From IMG/VR virus record IMGVR_UViG_3300030117_005432, positions 1-43,970 of that record: a DNA stretch of 43,970 nt. One strand, 5' to 3'. The DNA is from a virus. Position 1 is the stretch's first letter. Every line of letters begins with the position of its first letter. The translations under genes were made by a program, and so were the position numbers. Below the pieces are notes generated by a model that saw nothing but the letters and a program-made list of their open reading frames with translations, was not told the origin of the DNA and ran no database searches. Below are positions 22,168 to 31,900 of the stretch, in pieces.

Positions 22168-23180
22168 TTCCTTCTCCAAATTGCGAGTTGTGTTTTTGCG
22201 AGTAATCCTTGGTAAGTGAATTTATTTATCATTTCTGAAATTTCAGTAATCCCTGCATTCACCATGTCGTTGATGTCTTTCTGTTTGACATGATCTGGCC
22301 AGATACAGACCTTCCATCCATAATCAATCACTCTTTCTATTCTTTTTATGATCTCTAAATTTCTTGGTTCGTTGTCAAACACCATCGTTCCTATTCCGTC
22401 CTGCATTGCACTGGAAACATCCCCCATTGCACTTACTTTGATGTCAGAACCCGCCATGGCAATACAATTTGGCAGAAACATTGAATCTATTGGACCTTCA
22501 ACTACATAAAAAGGTTTTGTCATATCAAGTGTATCAAGTCCAAAAATCTTTGGTGCATCTTCATCAATTTTAATTGTGATGTATCTTAATTTAGTGTTCG
22601 TAAAAGCACGACCTTGAAATGCAATCAAATTCTTATCTTCATTGAAAAAGGGAATAATGATTCGTGCTTCTTTTTCATTCAAGTCATAATGTCTTTGTGT
22701 CAACTTGTAAGTAAATCCCTTGAAGTCATCTGTGAAGTATAAATGATTAAGATAACTTGGTGGTATTCCACGATTGACAATATATCGTTTTGCATAATGT
22801 GTATCATCAAGTTCACTTATCTTAGGAAGTTCAATTGACTGATAGAAAACTGGTTTCTTGTGCTTGAACTCTGGGTTTGGAGTTGTGGTTGATTTACCTG
22901 TCAGTCCCTCTTTGTATCTCTCAAGGACATACTGTTTGTATAACTCACCATCAACCTGTTTTAGAAAATTTGTGAACGTGTTACTCTGTCCACAATTATG
23001 ACAATGAAAGAAAAGGTCTGTCCTCTTTTGATAGAGATAACCACGAGCTTTCGTTTTCTTTTTCTGCGAATCGCCACAGAACGGACAACGAAAGTTGTAG
23101 AGATTGGTTGTTTTTTGTTTGAAGAGGGGTAAACGAGAAGAAACTAGGTTGACGTATTTCGTATCAATATAAGAAGGCAT
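22164..23180 (-). CDS. 61: DNA primase gp61-like
   Basis: 338 residues (T4 gp61 is 342). Zinc finger C32/C35 and C60/C63 (RCPFCGDSQ, FFHCHNCGQS), then a TOPRIM-type core (FYVVEGPIDSMFLPNCIAMA, TMVFDNEPRNLEII). It makes RNA primers with the gp41 helicase. It has its own sigma70 promoter 40-65 bases upstream, and leads the nrdJ operon. No good ribosome site precedes the ATG at 23180. Confidence 0.9.
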   Translation of the reverse strand: MPSYIDTKYVNLVSSRLPLFKQKTTNLYNFRCPFCGDSQKKKTKARGYLYQKRTDLFFHCHNCGQSNTFTNFLKQVDGELYKQYVLERYKEGLTGKSTTTPNPEFKHKKPVFYQSIELPKISELDDTHYAKRYIVNRGIPPSYLNHLYFTDDFKGFTYKLTQRHYDLNEKEARIIIPFFNEDKNLIAFQGRAFTNTKLRYITIKIDEDAPKIFGLDTLDMTKPFYVVEGPIDSMFLPNCIAMAGSDIKVSAMGDVSSAMQDGIGTMVFDNEPRNLEIIKRIERVIDYGWKVCIWPDHVKQKDINDMVNAGITEISEMINKFTYQGLLAKTQLAIWRRK

Positions 23181-23218
23181 TGCATCATCTGAAAAGGTTG
23201 TGTTACTGATTTAAATAT

Positions 23219-23246
23219 AGTATAACACAACGACTCAAAAAGTCAA
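23219..23246 (-). promoter_or_regulatory. Sigma70 promoter for primase-nrdJ
   Basis: Minus strand TTGACT (23246-23241), 16-bp spacer, TATACT (23224-23219). Predicted leader about 32 bases. Confidence 0.65.
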
Positions 23247-23247
23247 A

Positions 23248-23661
23248 TCAATTTTGTATTAACTTGGGAATAATATGTGTAAGTAACCACGCAATCAAAG
23301 TGGCTGCACCAATTGTAATCCATCTCCAACGATCAAGTGAATCAATCTTTTTCCAAATATCATCAAGGTCACCACTCACTCTCGTTTCTGTTTTGTCTAA
23401 CATGATATTCATTTTATCATGCAAGTCACCAATACGAGAATGAACTATCTTCAATTCATCACGAACTTCATTGTCATTTGCTTTGTGTGATTCTTGTCCT
23501 GCAAGTAAACGACCAATGTTTTCGGATAATGCATTCAGTTTGGATGTCGTGTCATCCAACTTAATCATCAAAGCATCGAGTTCCTTAGAACGATACTCAT
23601 CTTTGATTTTTAATGTCTGAATCTCTGATTTAAGTTGAAGGATAGATTCTTGTTCCGGCAT
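23248..23661 (-). CDS. Tail-anchored coiled-coil membrane protein (XhlA-like architecture)
   Basis: 137 residues. A long coiled coil with many Lys/Glu/Leu heptads (residues ~5-110) ends in RWRWITIGAATLIAWLLTHI, a single C-terminal membrane helix. XhlA-type lysis accessory proteins have the same layout. That is only an architectural match. It is the last gene of the run from 25048, just before the primase promoter. Confidence 0.65.
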   Translation of the reverse strand: MPEQESILQLKSEIQTLKIKDEYRSKELDALMIKLDDTTSKLNALSENIGRLLAGQESHKANDNEVRDELKIVHSRIGDLHDKMNIMLDKTETRVSGDLDDIWKKIDSLDRWRWITIGAATLIAWLLTHIIPKLIQN

Positions 23662-23923
23662 AAGACAATTCTACTGGTTTGACAATCTCCAAAAACTGTT
23701 TACAGTAATGTGCAAACGCCTTTGGAGCAAATGTATTCTCATGCACTGTCCAAGATTCCCCATTTAACTCTGGGTCATGACCATCATTATGTATTTCTAT
23801 TTTATTATCTTCATCATCAACAGCTTTCCAAGTGTTTCTTGACTTAGAAATCCAATCACCAGACATAACTTGGTTGATAGAATCGTCTGACTCTATCTTG
23901 ATATACTCTTTAAATTTCATCAT
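23630..23923 (-). CDS. Small protein with capsid-targeting-like leader, unknown
   Basis: 97 residues, starting MMKFKEYIKIESDDSI, which resembles the M-K-x-F-K-E-Y leaders found downstream. The rest (GDWISKSRNTWKAVDDEDNK) looks like a small beta domain. It overlaps the following coiled-coil gene by 32 bp. No known family; the reading frame is supported by tight spacing on both sides. Confidence 0.6.
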   Translation of the reverse strand: MMKFKEYIKIESDDSINQVMSGDWISKSRNTWKAVDDEDNKIEIHNDGHDPELNGESWTVHENTFAPKAFAHYCKQFLEIVKPVELSYAGTRIYPST

Positions 23924-23924
23924 T

Positions 23925-24644
23925 TCAAAAACCGCTTTTGAATCCGTGTCTGAGGAACTGCATACATCCAGTAGATGTATCCATCAATATAATTGGTTTC
24001 TTTGGATTTTTTCTTGCGAACATACGAATATATTCACCAACCTCGTCTTCACCAACATATTTTTTGTAACGATCAAATTTCTTTTTACCAAAACGTGATT
24101 TCATGTAGATGTTTGGGTCTACTGCAAAAACATCAACTCCCCCAAATTTTTTCATGACCAAACCTTTTGGTGGTTTACCTAGAGGTAAATCTCTAATCGC
24201 AATATCACCAGCGACTGTATTTGGTGTATCTTCGTCTAAAGCAGTAGTAACTTTACGTAATGTCTTTTCATCAAATAGTAGTTTATCATTATTATACATC
24301 TGTTCAAATTTATCAAAGAATTGATTCTCCAACTCTTCGTCAGTAACCTTGTAATCTCCATGTTGTTCTTTGATAAGGAACAATGCAGCTGCATATGATG
24401 CGATTCGTGATTGACCGCCTGGGACTTTACCCAATAATTTCTTTATGTTCCAAATAAGTGTATCGGAAAGTGTATATGCTTCTTTTTCGTCTTTGGTTTT
24501 TAAATCTCTTCGTCTTTTAAGAATCTTACCTTTTTCATCTATGATTCCCAACTCAAATGCCTTTGTCTTTTCAAAAGGTGTTACCAGTTTCTTGAGGAAC
24601 TGATAGACGAAATAGATATTTCCGATTGTCGATACGATACTCAT
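23925..24644 (-). CDS. Conserved T4-like phage protein, unknown
   Basis: 239 residues. Starts with a hydrophobic helix (VSTIGNIYFVYQFLKKLVTP), continues AFELGIIDEKGKILKRRRDL, and has a strongly conserved-looking C-terminal block with FGGVDVFAVDPNIYMKSRFG and KKKFDRYKKYVGEDEVGEYI. Similar blocks recur in marine myoviruses without assigned function. Overlaps the previous gene by ATGA. Confidence 0.78.
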   Translation of the reverse strand: MSIVSTIGNIYFVYQFLKKLVTPFEKTKAFELGIIDEKGKILKRRRDLKTKDEKEAYTLSDTLIWNIKKLLGKVPGGQSRIASYAAALFLIKEQHGDYKVTDEELENQFFDKFEQMYNNDKLLFDEKTLRKVTTALDEDTPNTVAGDIAIRDLPLGKPPKGLVMKKFGGVDVFAVDPNIYMKSRFGKKKFDRYKKYVGEDEVGEYIRMFARKNPKKPIILMDTSTGCMQFLRHGFKSGF

Positions 24645-25048
24645 TTGTTTGGGTAAATCTTTCTAAGTTCTTTGATTGTTGATTCGTTCAGAGGAATATG
24701 ATTTGTTAGAATATCTTCTCCGTTGATTCCAGTAATTTTTTCTGGAAGCCGGTCTAAAAAAATAAGAAAAGGTTTGAGTATTGAATAAAACTTTTTCTCT
24801 ATACTGTAAAACAACAATCGTGTTGCTGCTTGATTCTCAAAAACATTGTAGATTACAATGAGATGATTGAGTATCAAGTTTGTCTTCAGTTCACCAGTTT
24901 CAAGAAACCGATTGAACAATCTCTTCACATACTTGATTTTGTTCAAGTCATCGTTAAATTCATCTACAGATGTGCATTGAATATTTTCATAATATTTCAT
25001 TGCGAACATCATGTAATTGTCATCATTCAAATCATCAAATAAGTTCAT
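24641..25048 (-). CDS. Conserved small helical phage protein, unknown
   Basis: 135 residues, all helical, starting MNLFDDLNDDNYMMFAMKYY. The middle (NLILNHLIVIYNVFENQAAT) and C-terminal RLPEKITGING segments look conserved among marine phages. No function known. It lies between the tail fibre gene and the gene at 23925. Confidence 0.75.
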   Translation of the reverse strand: MNLFDDLNDDNYMMFAMKYYENIQCTSVDEFNDDLNKIKYVKRLFNRFLETGELKTNLILNHLIVIYNVFENQAATRLLFYSIEKKFYSILKPFLIFLDRLPEKITGINGEDILTNHIPLNESTIKELRKIYPNK

Positions 25049-25059
25049 TCAATCTTTAA

Positions 25060-27264
25060 TTATGCAAAACTCCCACCATTTGCTGATACTGACATTATAA
25101 AAATCTGTCCGAACATCGCTGCATGAGATGTGCATTGATAATGATAGTCACCTTGACTTGCGTGTTGATTAGCAGTAAAATGTGGAACCTTCCAAATTAG
25201 ATACCCAGAAGATTGAGCATTTGCAGAGGTTCCAGTTGTTACTGTTCCATTTGTACTAATATGTATAAGGTTATTTCCACCATTACCAGAAACCAGATTT
25301 GTTCCTCCACTCGAAGCACTTCCACCTGTCCTAATTGCAAAAGGGTGTGAACCACTTGCATATGCTAAGTCAAAGATATAAGTATGACCCGCTATGACAT
25401 AAAGAGATGGGTCATTTTCATTTGTTCCATCGGCGTTGTAACCAGAGAAAACGTAATGAGAAGTCCCATCTACACTTGCAACTGTGTAAATATGACCACC
25501 CATGAATAGTGCTAATTTTGCAGTATAGTTTAGAGTGGTCCCGAAAAAATCTATGTCTTTATTGTCAAAACTGTCCGTTCCATCGTGTAATAAAACTTGA
25601 CCAGCATTTGCACTTGATATGGTTGCATCAGACAATCCATTCAAACTTGATGCACCACCTGAATTTGCATCAACATAAGCCTTGATGGATTGTTGAGAGG
25701 CAACAGCAGTTGCAGAGTTTGAACTAAAACTATCCTCATCTAAAAATGCAGTACCACTCAATGTTCCATTTAATACTGGACTTGTAAGTGTCTTGTTTGA
25801 TAATGCAACAGATGATGTTTCAGTTACAGTAATGTCACTTGTAAGAGCGACTGTTCCAGTAGATGCAGGGAGAGTCACAGTAACATCTGCTGTTGCCGCA
25901 GGACCGATAAGTGTGACTGCGTTGGTTCCGTTATCTGTATCTTCTTTGAAAAGTATAGAACCAGCAGCAGTTCCAGAACCAGTAAGTGTAGGTGCAGTTA
26001 AAGATTTATTTGTAAGTGTCTGTGTTCCTGTTAGAGTTGCAACTGTAGCATCAATATTCAAAGTGATTGTGTCAGTTGCACTAGCTACAGAATCTAATCC
26101 TGTTCCACCAGCAACTGTAAGTGTATTTCCTTGTGTAACTGATTGTGATGTTCCAGAATCACCAGCAACTGAAAAAGATGACATTCCAGAACCAGTTGCA
26201 AGAACATCTGTAGTCCCGAAATAAAGTGATGTGCTATTTGCGTAAAGTTTATTTGTAGTCGTGCCTGGTGCAGATGTATGATTTGTAAAAGTTACACCCT
26301 CATCAATTGTAGTAATCGTTTTGTTTGTAAGTGCTTGTGTATCGGTTGTTCCTACGATTGCACCAGAAGGACCAGCTGCAACAGCCGCAGTTCCTAGTCC
26401 TAAAGTCGTCCTTTGTGCCGCTGCATTTGCATCATCCAGAAGTGCTTTACCGGCTGCGGTCAAGTCATATGTTGCCGCTGTACCTGAACCAGTAAATTGT
26501 ATTCCCTTATCAGCAGCAGAAGTCAATCCTGCAATTGCGGTAAGTTCTGTGTCAGATGCTTGTTTTGCATCCAATTGAGTTTGTATGTTACTGGATACTG
26601 TATCCAGATACCCTAACTCTGTAGAGGTAACTGCACTCACTTCAATTGCACCTGTTCCACTTGTAACAAGAGCACGACTTGCAGTTGTTGTTGCTAATTT
26701 GGATAATGCAATTGCAGCTGTCCCACTTACTTCCGAATTCGTAATTGAAAGAGAAAGTTTTGATTGTGCGATTGCAGCTGTACCACTAATATCTGCATTT
26801 ACCAGAGTTGTTGCCTCATCTCGCAACTTAATCCAGTTACCAGCATGGGAACCATAGAATCTTCCAGTTCCATGAACGTGTGCAAACATACCATGATAAT
26901 TAGTTGCACTTGGTAAATCTCCCTCAGCAGAATATGGTGCGTTCCAAAGTAAATAATCAGTTGCACCATCTACTTGAGTATTGTTCCCCAATAAAATGTC
27001 ACCAGTTCCATCGGGGTCAATATCAATATTACCATTTGATGCAGATGTGATTGTTTGACCATTAACATCAAGATTGCCACCTAATTGGGGAGTAGTATCT
27101 TGAACTATATCGGTTAAAGAACCTCCACTAGATGAAATACTGTTTTTTAAATTTTGAAATGTTATTTTTTTGGTTTCTGAAGCCGAAGTATCAGAAGCGA
27201 GCAATAAATCTGCATCATCAATGGTAGTTAAAGCATTTAACTCTGATATTAGTTTATCCGCCAT
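25060..27264 (-). CDS. Long tail fibre-like protein with C-terminal cupredoxin-like domain
   Basis: 734 residues. N-terminus MADKLISELNALTTIDDADL is a fibre/virion-attachment type start, shared with the protein at 27547. The shaft repeats motifs such as TLTNKSLTAPTLTGSG, ALSNKTLTSPVLNG and SGTAAIAQSKLS. The last ~145 residues differ: SLYVIAGHTYIFDLAYASGS, then HPFAIR and DYHYQCTSHAAMFGQIFI. This is a blue-copper-like pattern (His, then C-x2-H-x3-M). Such tip domains occur in other marine phage structural proteins. It probably binds the host surface. Confidence 0.8.
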   Translation of the reverse strand: MADKLISELNALTTIDDADLLLASDTSASETKKITFQNLKNSISSSGGSLTDIVQDTTPQLGGNLDVNGQTITSASNGNIDIDPDGTGDILLGNNTQVDGATDYLLWNAPYSAEGDLPSATNYHGMFAHVHGTGRFYGSHAGNWIKLRDEATTLVNADISGTAAIAQSKLSLSITNSEVSGTAAIALSKLATTTASRALVTSGTGAIEVSAVTSTELGYLDTVSSNIQTQLDAKQASDTELTAIAGLTSAADKGIQFTGSGTAATYDLTAAGKALLDDANAAAQRTTLGLGTAAVAAGPSGAIVGTTDTQALTNKTITTIDEGVTFTNHTSAPGTTTNKLYANSTSLYFGTTDVLATGSGMSSFSVAGDSGTSQSVTQGNTLTVAGGTGLDSVASATDTITLNIDATVATLTGTQTLTNKSLTAPTLTGSGTAAGSILFKEDTDNGTNAVTLIGPAATADVTVTLPASTGTVALTSDITVTETSSVALSNKTLTSPVLNGTLSGTAFLDEDSFSSNSATAVASQQSIKAYVDANSGGASSLNGLSDATISSANAGQVLLHDGTDSFDNKDIDFFGTTLNYTAKLALFMGGHIYTVASVDGTSHYVFSGYNADGTNENDPSLYVIAGHTYIFDLAYASGSHPFAIRTGGSASSGGTNLVSGNGGNNLIHISTNGTVTTGTSANAQSSGYLIWKVPHFTANQHASQGDYHYQCTSHAAMFGQIFIMSVSANGGSFA

Positions 27265-27481
27265 CTTTTTCTTTGTCTAAATCAACGATTTCTGGTTCGT
27301 TAGATTTTGGTTCGTTCTCTTCAATCAGCTCATTACAAGCAAGAATTGCACCCCTAAAAGTTAGAATATCTTGGTCCACAACCTTGAGTTGTTTTTCAAG
27401 TTCAACTCTTTTGTCTTGTAGTGAGTTGAATTGTTCTAGTAACTTTTCACGTTTTTGTTTTACTGTTTCAACCATTTCCAT
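27254..27481 (-). CDS. Small coiled-coil protein, unknown
   Basis: 75 residues, nearly all heptad-type helix (VKQKREKLLEQFNSLQDKRV), with an acidic tail. It overlaps the start of the fibre gene by 11 bp and follows a terminator, so it heads the fibre operon. It could be a fibre chaperone or a small structural coil; nothing proves either. Confidence 0.65.
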   Translation of the reverse strand: MEMVETVKQKREKLLEQFNSLQDKRVELEKQLKVVDQDILTFRGAILACNELIEENEPKSNEPEIVDLDKEKDGG

Positions 27482-27508
27482 TTTGTTTCACCTTATTTTA
27501 TGATTATC

Positions 27509-27533
27509 AAAAAGGGGGATTTAACTCCCCCCT
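27509..27533 (-). terminator. Rho-independent terminator after the gene at 27547
   Basis: On the minus strand AGGGGG (27533-27528) pairs with CCCCCT (27518-27513), followed by a TTTTT tract (27513-27509). It separates the structural gene at 27547 from the fibre genes. Confidence 0.75.
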
Positions 27534-27546
27534 AATATTACATTAA

Positions 27547-28032
27547 TTATGAAATAGTAATTCCATTATCATTTGCACCAGTTGAACCAGTACCAGAGGC
27601 AAGAACTACCCATCCAGCTGTCCCTGACCACATCAAAGAAACTGTAGAACCAGCTCCATCAAATGTGATAGTTGCAACTGAACCTACAGAAGTTGTTAAG
27701 TCAACATCGTGCGCTCCACTTGAAGTTCCTGCACGAATAACGTGTTTTGTGAAACCAACTTGTGTAACATCTGCTAAAGTTGTTTGGACTGTAGTTGTAC
27801 CAGACGCTGCAAGAATTGAAACTGCTTTGGTTGCACTTAATGCACCATCCGCTGCTACTGTCTCAACCGAATCTGTGCCATAACCGATAAAGGTAGGGAT
27901 CTTGTTAAAAACGTTTGCGACTGTGATTTTTTTGTTTGTTGCGGAAGTGGATACATCCGTAACGATATGCGCTAAATCGTCAGAATCAATATCTGTTTCT
28001 GCGGTCAACGCCGTTATTTTCTTATCTGCCAT
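27547..28032 (-). CDS. Virion structural protein, fibre-like N-terminus
   Basis: 161 residues. Starts MADKKITALTAETDIDSDDL and continues HIVTDVSTSATNKKITVANV, the same head domain as the long fibre at 25060. Ser/Thr/Gly-rich beta body ending GSTGANDNGITIS. Probably a short fibre, decoration protein or alternative fibre part. Followed by a strong terminator. AGGAGAT lies before the ATG. Confidence 0.75.
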   Translation of the reverse strand: MADKKITALTAETDIDSDDLAHIVTDVSTSATNKKITVANVFNKIPTFIGYGTDSVETVAADGALSATKAVSILAASGTTTVQTTLADVTQVGFTKHVIRAGTSSGAHDVDLTTSVGSVATITFDGAGSTVSLMWSGTAGWVVLASGTGSTGANDNGITIS

Positions 28033-28085
28033 TTGAATCTCCTAAGGCAAAAGATGTTGGGACTCAACACCTTGGATTATTTACG

Positions 28086-28131
28086 CTGAAGATTGGGGAG
28101 AACCAATTTCTCCCCAAAGGAATTTCTTCAG
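28086..28131. repeat. Large hairpin between structural genes
   Basis: TTGGGGAGAA (28093-28102) pairs with TTCTCCCCAA (28108-28117), 10 bp with a 5-base loop. CTGAAGA (28086-28092) pairs with TCTTCAG (28125-28131) across a 7-base bulge, giving 17 bp in all. No T-run on either side. It may stabilise or process the mRNA between 28153 and 28032, or terminate by an uncommon route. Confidence 0.65.
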
Positions 28132-28152
28132 ACGCTCAACTTAAATTATTTA

Positions 28153-28902
28153 TTATCCTAATACTACACCAGTTAGTACTTCTCTTGAACCACTACTTGT
28201 ACCAGAAGTTGTTGTCAATGTATTTACAGTGCTACCTGTCTTTTTAATGGCTGTACCAAAAACTGCACTACCACCATCTGCGCCTGCAGCTGCACTACCA
28301 CCAGCATGGTCTGCATCCATTACTGCAACTGTTGTTCCATTTCCGTCAACGGCTGCAGATGACCCATCTGTTGCCATTGCATATGTAGCATCTGCACCAG
28401 CAATATGGTCACCTGCCGCACCAGCAGCAGGAATTCTACCTCTGAATACAAGCCGGTTTGTTCCTGAACCAGACATATATTGCATTTTCATATCTTCACG
28501 TTTTGACATATCTGTAACTTTTACAATATGAAAATCGACTTTGATTTTGTTACTGATAACATTATCAGCTGTTCTAGCAGCAGATGTGACTGTAATATTT
28601 TCATCAAATGTATATACAACATCGAAATCTGCGGTTCCATCATGTGCATATGTACCTGCTTCAAAGTCAACACTAAGTAAGTTAGCAGCACCCAATGTTG
28701 CGGATAGTCCACCCATTGCTACTAAAATTTCAGGTGATGCACTCGAATTTCCATTTCCAGAAGATGGGGTTCCTGCTTTGAGTTCCCATCCTCTGGTTGT
28801 TGCGAAGCAATCTTCTTTTTTTCCACTTGCACCTTCAGCATTATCGCCACCTAACCATTTAGGTCTGGATTCAGCGGATGTTGATTTTCCCCATAAAGGC
28901 AT
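28153..28902 (-). CDS. Conserved virion structural protein
   Basis: 249 residues. MPLWGKSTSAESRPKWLGGD at the N-terminus, then ATTRGWELKAG, is a start seen in many marine T4-like structural proteins. The middle has DFDVVYTFDENITVTSAART; the end is Ala/Gly/Thr-rich and low in complexity. Its place beside fibre genes supports a virion role, possibly a neck or decoration part. AGGAGAT lies before the ATG. Confidence 0.75.
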   Translation of the reverse strand: MPLWGKSTSAESRPKWLGGDNAEGASGKKEDCFATTRGWELKAGTPSSGNGNSSASPEILVAMGGLSATLGAANLLSVDFEAGTYAHDGTADFDVVYTFDENITVTSAARTADNVISNKIKVDFHIVKVTDMSKREDMKMQYMSGSGTNRLVFRGRIPAAGAAGDHIAGADATYAMATDGSSAAVDGNGTTVAVMDADHAGGSAAAGADGGSAVFGTAIKKTGSTVNTLTTTSGTSSGSREVLTGVVLG

Positions 28903-28929
28903 TTTTATCTCCTGTTAAAAAAATTGTAT

Positions 28930-31900
28930 TTAATTTACTCTGACTAATTCAGTTTTTACGAAATTGTGAGAAAGAGTTTTATTCATGTCTTCATCGACAT
29001 AATCTTCTCCACTTGCGGAAAACCATGAACCCATTTTTCGGTCAAAGAAATATGTTTCTCCTTCAAACATATACGGACCTTCTAAATCCTCTTCCATGAA
29101 TTTCGCAAAGTTAGCATCCATGTTTGGTGCTAAGTTATCTAAACGATGAGCGTTATCCCAATCTTGTTCTCCGTACTCAACTCCTTGTTGAGTTACAGCT
29201 TCTTTTACATCATTTTCCTTTTTGTGATAAGAAGCATTCATCTTACCTTTCATCATCATGTGAGATGCTTTGATAGGTTTTCCACCTTTGGAAATAATTC
29301 CGTTCATTCCTTCTTTTTTGACTTGTGCAAGAAACTTCTTAGCATCATCTAAAGTATTAAATTTGCTGACCTTGATTGGACCTTTTTTTGAAGATGCATA
29401 CTTGACCTCAAATTCACCTTTTCCAGAGAACATCTTCCTCTCGTCAATCTCAAATTCTTCGTATGCTGGTTTAATTGCAACAAGTCCTTGTTTTGATTTA
29501 GGAACTTTGAGAAGTTTGTATGCTAATTCTTTTGCAGGGAATATACCATCCGCTTCGTCTTTTCCTTTACCTTTCTTTATCTCTACTTTATTTCCACGAT
29601 ACATTGCAATATATCCAGCTACTGGTTTTTGCTCATCAATATGGTCCATTGCACCACATTCTCCACAATGTTCTAATATTCTGTTACGAAAATCTTTGAG
29701 TGTTCTCATGTTCTCATCCATTTCTGGTTTTAGATTTATTTTGTCCTTTTTCTTGGACTTTTTTGTTTCCAATGGTTCTAATTCTTCACCCATTGCCATT
29801 TTCGTGGCGGTTGCATACATAACCTCTTTTGCTTTATCACCATATCTTTTGACGAACTCAGGCATTTTCTTCTTGAGTTTCATCACGATTTCTTCTCGTT
29901 TCTTCATCTCATTGTCAGTCATCTCTCGTTCAGTAACCAGTTCCTCCTTTTGGTACTTTCTTTCCATTTCAGAGTCACCTAATACTTCACTATTGAATAC
30001 TGATTTTGCAGAAGCAGTTTTCATCATCTTTGCAATCATACGATCTTTTCTTGCTAACTTTTTCATTTTTCTCTCATCATATTTTACTGCTTCTTGGACC
30101 TCTTCTTTAACAAGGTCTTTTGCTGGAACTGCCCTATCATCATAACGACCAAAATTGACCTTCATATCACCATCACCATAATCTTTGATTATTTTACCAG
30201 TTTTACCCATTGCATCTTTGTGACCAAATTTTGTTTCCTTTGATGGATTGTCTTTGATTTTTACCTTATCTCCGACTTTCATTTTTTCAACAATCTCAAC
30301 TTCCTCGTTTGCCATTCTCTTGACTTTGGTCTTGAGATACTGAAGTGTTCTCTTTGCAACTTCATCAGCAGTTTTACCTTCAAACTCTTTTCGCTGAAAC
30401 CAATCTACTCTGTCTGACTTTCTGTCTTTTGCAGTTGCAGCTTCGTTGATGTAAACAATCATCTCAAACTTACGATAAGTTTTTGTATCAACGCCAGGTT
30501 CTGAGAATTTTGGGTCTGCACCAATCTTTCCAAGGCCTGGGTCAAACATTCTCTCACGATATTCAATCATCAACTTGGGTGCAGAATCGCCAGGAAATGT
30601 GATTCCCATTCCAGGCACCTTTGTCTTAGGAATCATATAGTTTGATATTCTAACACCTGAAATCATCTTCTGTAAACCACTTGCAAGTGATCTTGGAAAC
30701 TTATTAATATTTTTTACAATGTTGTAATCGGGCATACTATATTCACCAGATTTACCACCACCTTTCACATACCTTCGTTTTGCATCACCCTTATCAAGTT
30801 CTCTTTGTTTCTGCATTGCTCTTTGAAAGGTCTTCTTGAAACCTTTCATTTGTTTCTCACCTTCTCTACCAGTTCCAGGCTCGATCTTGGTAATCTTACC
30901 ACCACCTTTCATAAACCTATCAATTGCAGCTTGATTGGGAGAGGGCGCTTCTGTAAGTTCAACTTCCTCTCTCATTTTGTCAAGATGTTTTTTGATTCTC
31001 TTTGACTGACCAAGATGTTTCTTTGATGCACCTTCTAATTCTTTTGCAATCTTCTCCAAGTCCTCATCTTCTTTTACACTCTCGATATACATATTGAGTT
31101 CAAATCTTTTGTTGTCAAGATTTGCTACTTGAACATGAAGGTTCTGTTTCTTGTCTGTTCCGAGAATGTAACGATTGGTTTTTCCTGAAGATGGTTTTCT
31201 TGGACCAGATGCAACCTTGTTGTCAATGTCATTCTTATCAACTGTGTATCCTCTTTTCTTTGCAACTGCATATGCGTGCTGCATTGCACCTGAGAATGTC
31301 TTATGATACAGTTCATAATCAGAATGTTTTTTCTCATCAAGTTCAGTTTCTTCATTCATTTTATTCAATTTTGCAACCTTTACTGCTGCTTGTTTTGTAT
31401 TGGATAAAACTTCATCTGCATTTGGAAATCCAGCTCTCATTTCTTTTTGTCTATCGTGCATCTTTCCAATAATTTTACCATTGTTATCTTTTTGCAATCT
31501 ATAGACACCCCTATCAAGATTATAATAATGGTATTTCTTATCTTCATCAAGTTCAGTATCTTCCTTCATCGTCTTCTTGATGTAATTGTCGATAGAAGGT
31601 GAAAGTCCTTTGAACGCAAGAAGAATCTCATCTCCAACAATTCCTGCCATCATTGAGAGAACTTTGTCTCTTGGGTCAGTGTCACTTGGGATATCGCTCT
31701 TGTCTGGTAACATTCCCTTCTTTGCGATTGCTGCAACTTTCATAAAATCGTCTTTATCAATTCCACCACTCTTCTTTGCATACTTCTCTAACTCAACTCC
31801 AAACTTCTTGACATTCTTGAAAAGTTCTGGTGTTAGACGAATACCTTTATGCATTTTTTCTTCTATTTCTTTTTTCTTTGGTGGAAAAGGTGATTGGTCG

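Noticed and set aside
25793-26857. Several Val/Ala/Pro-rich plus-strand frames
   Set aside because: Antisense to the Thr/Ser/Gly-rich fibre repeats.
29270-30145. A 291-codon open frame on the plus strand
   Set aside because: It lies antisense to the giant modular gene, with low-complexity Ser/Phe content typical of antisense to Lys/Glu-rich coding.
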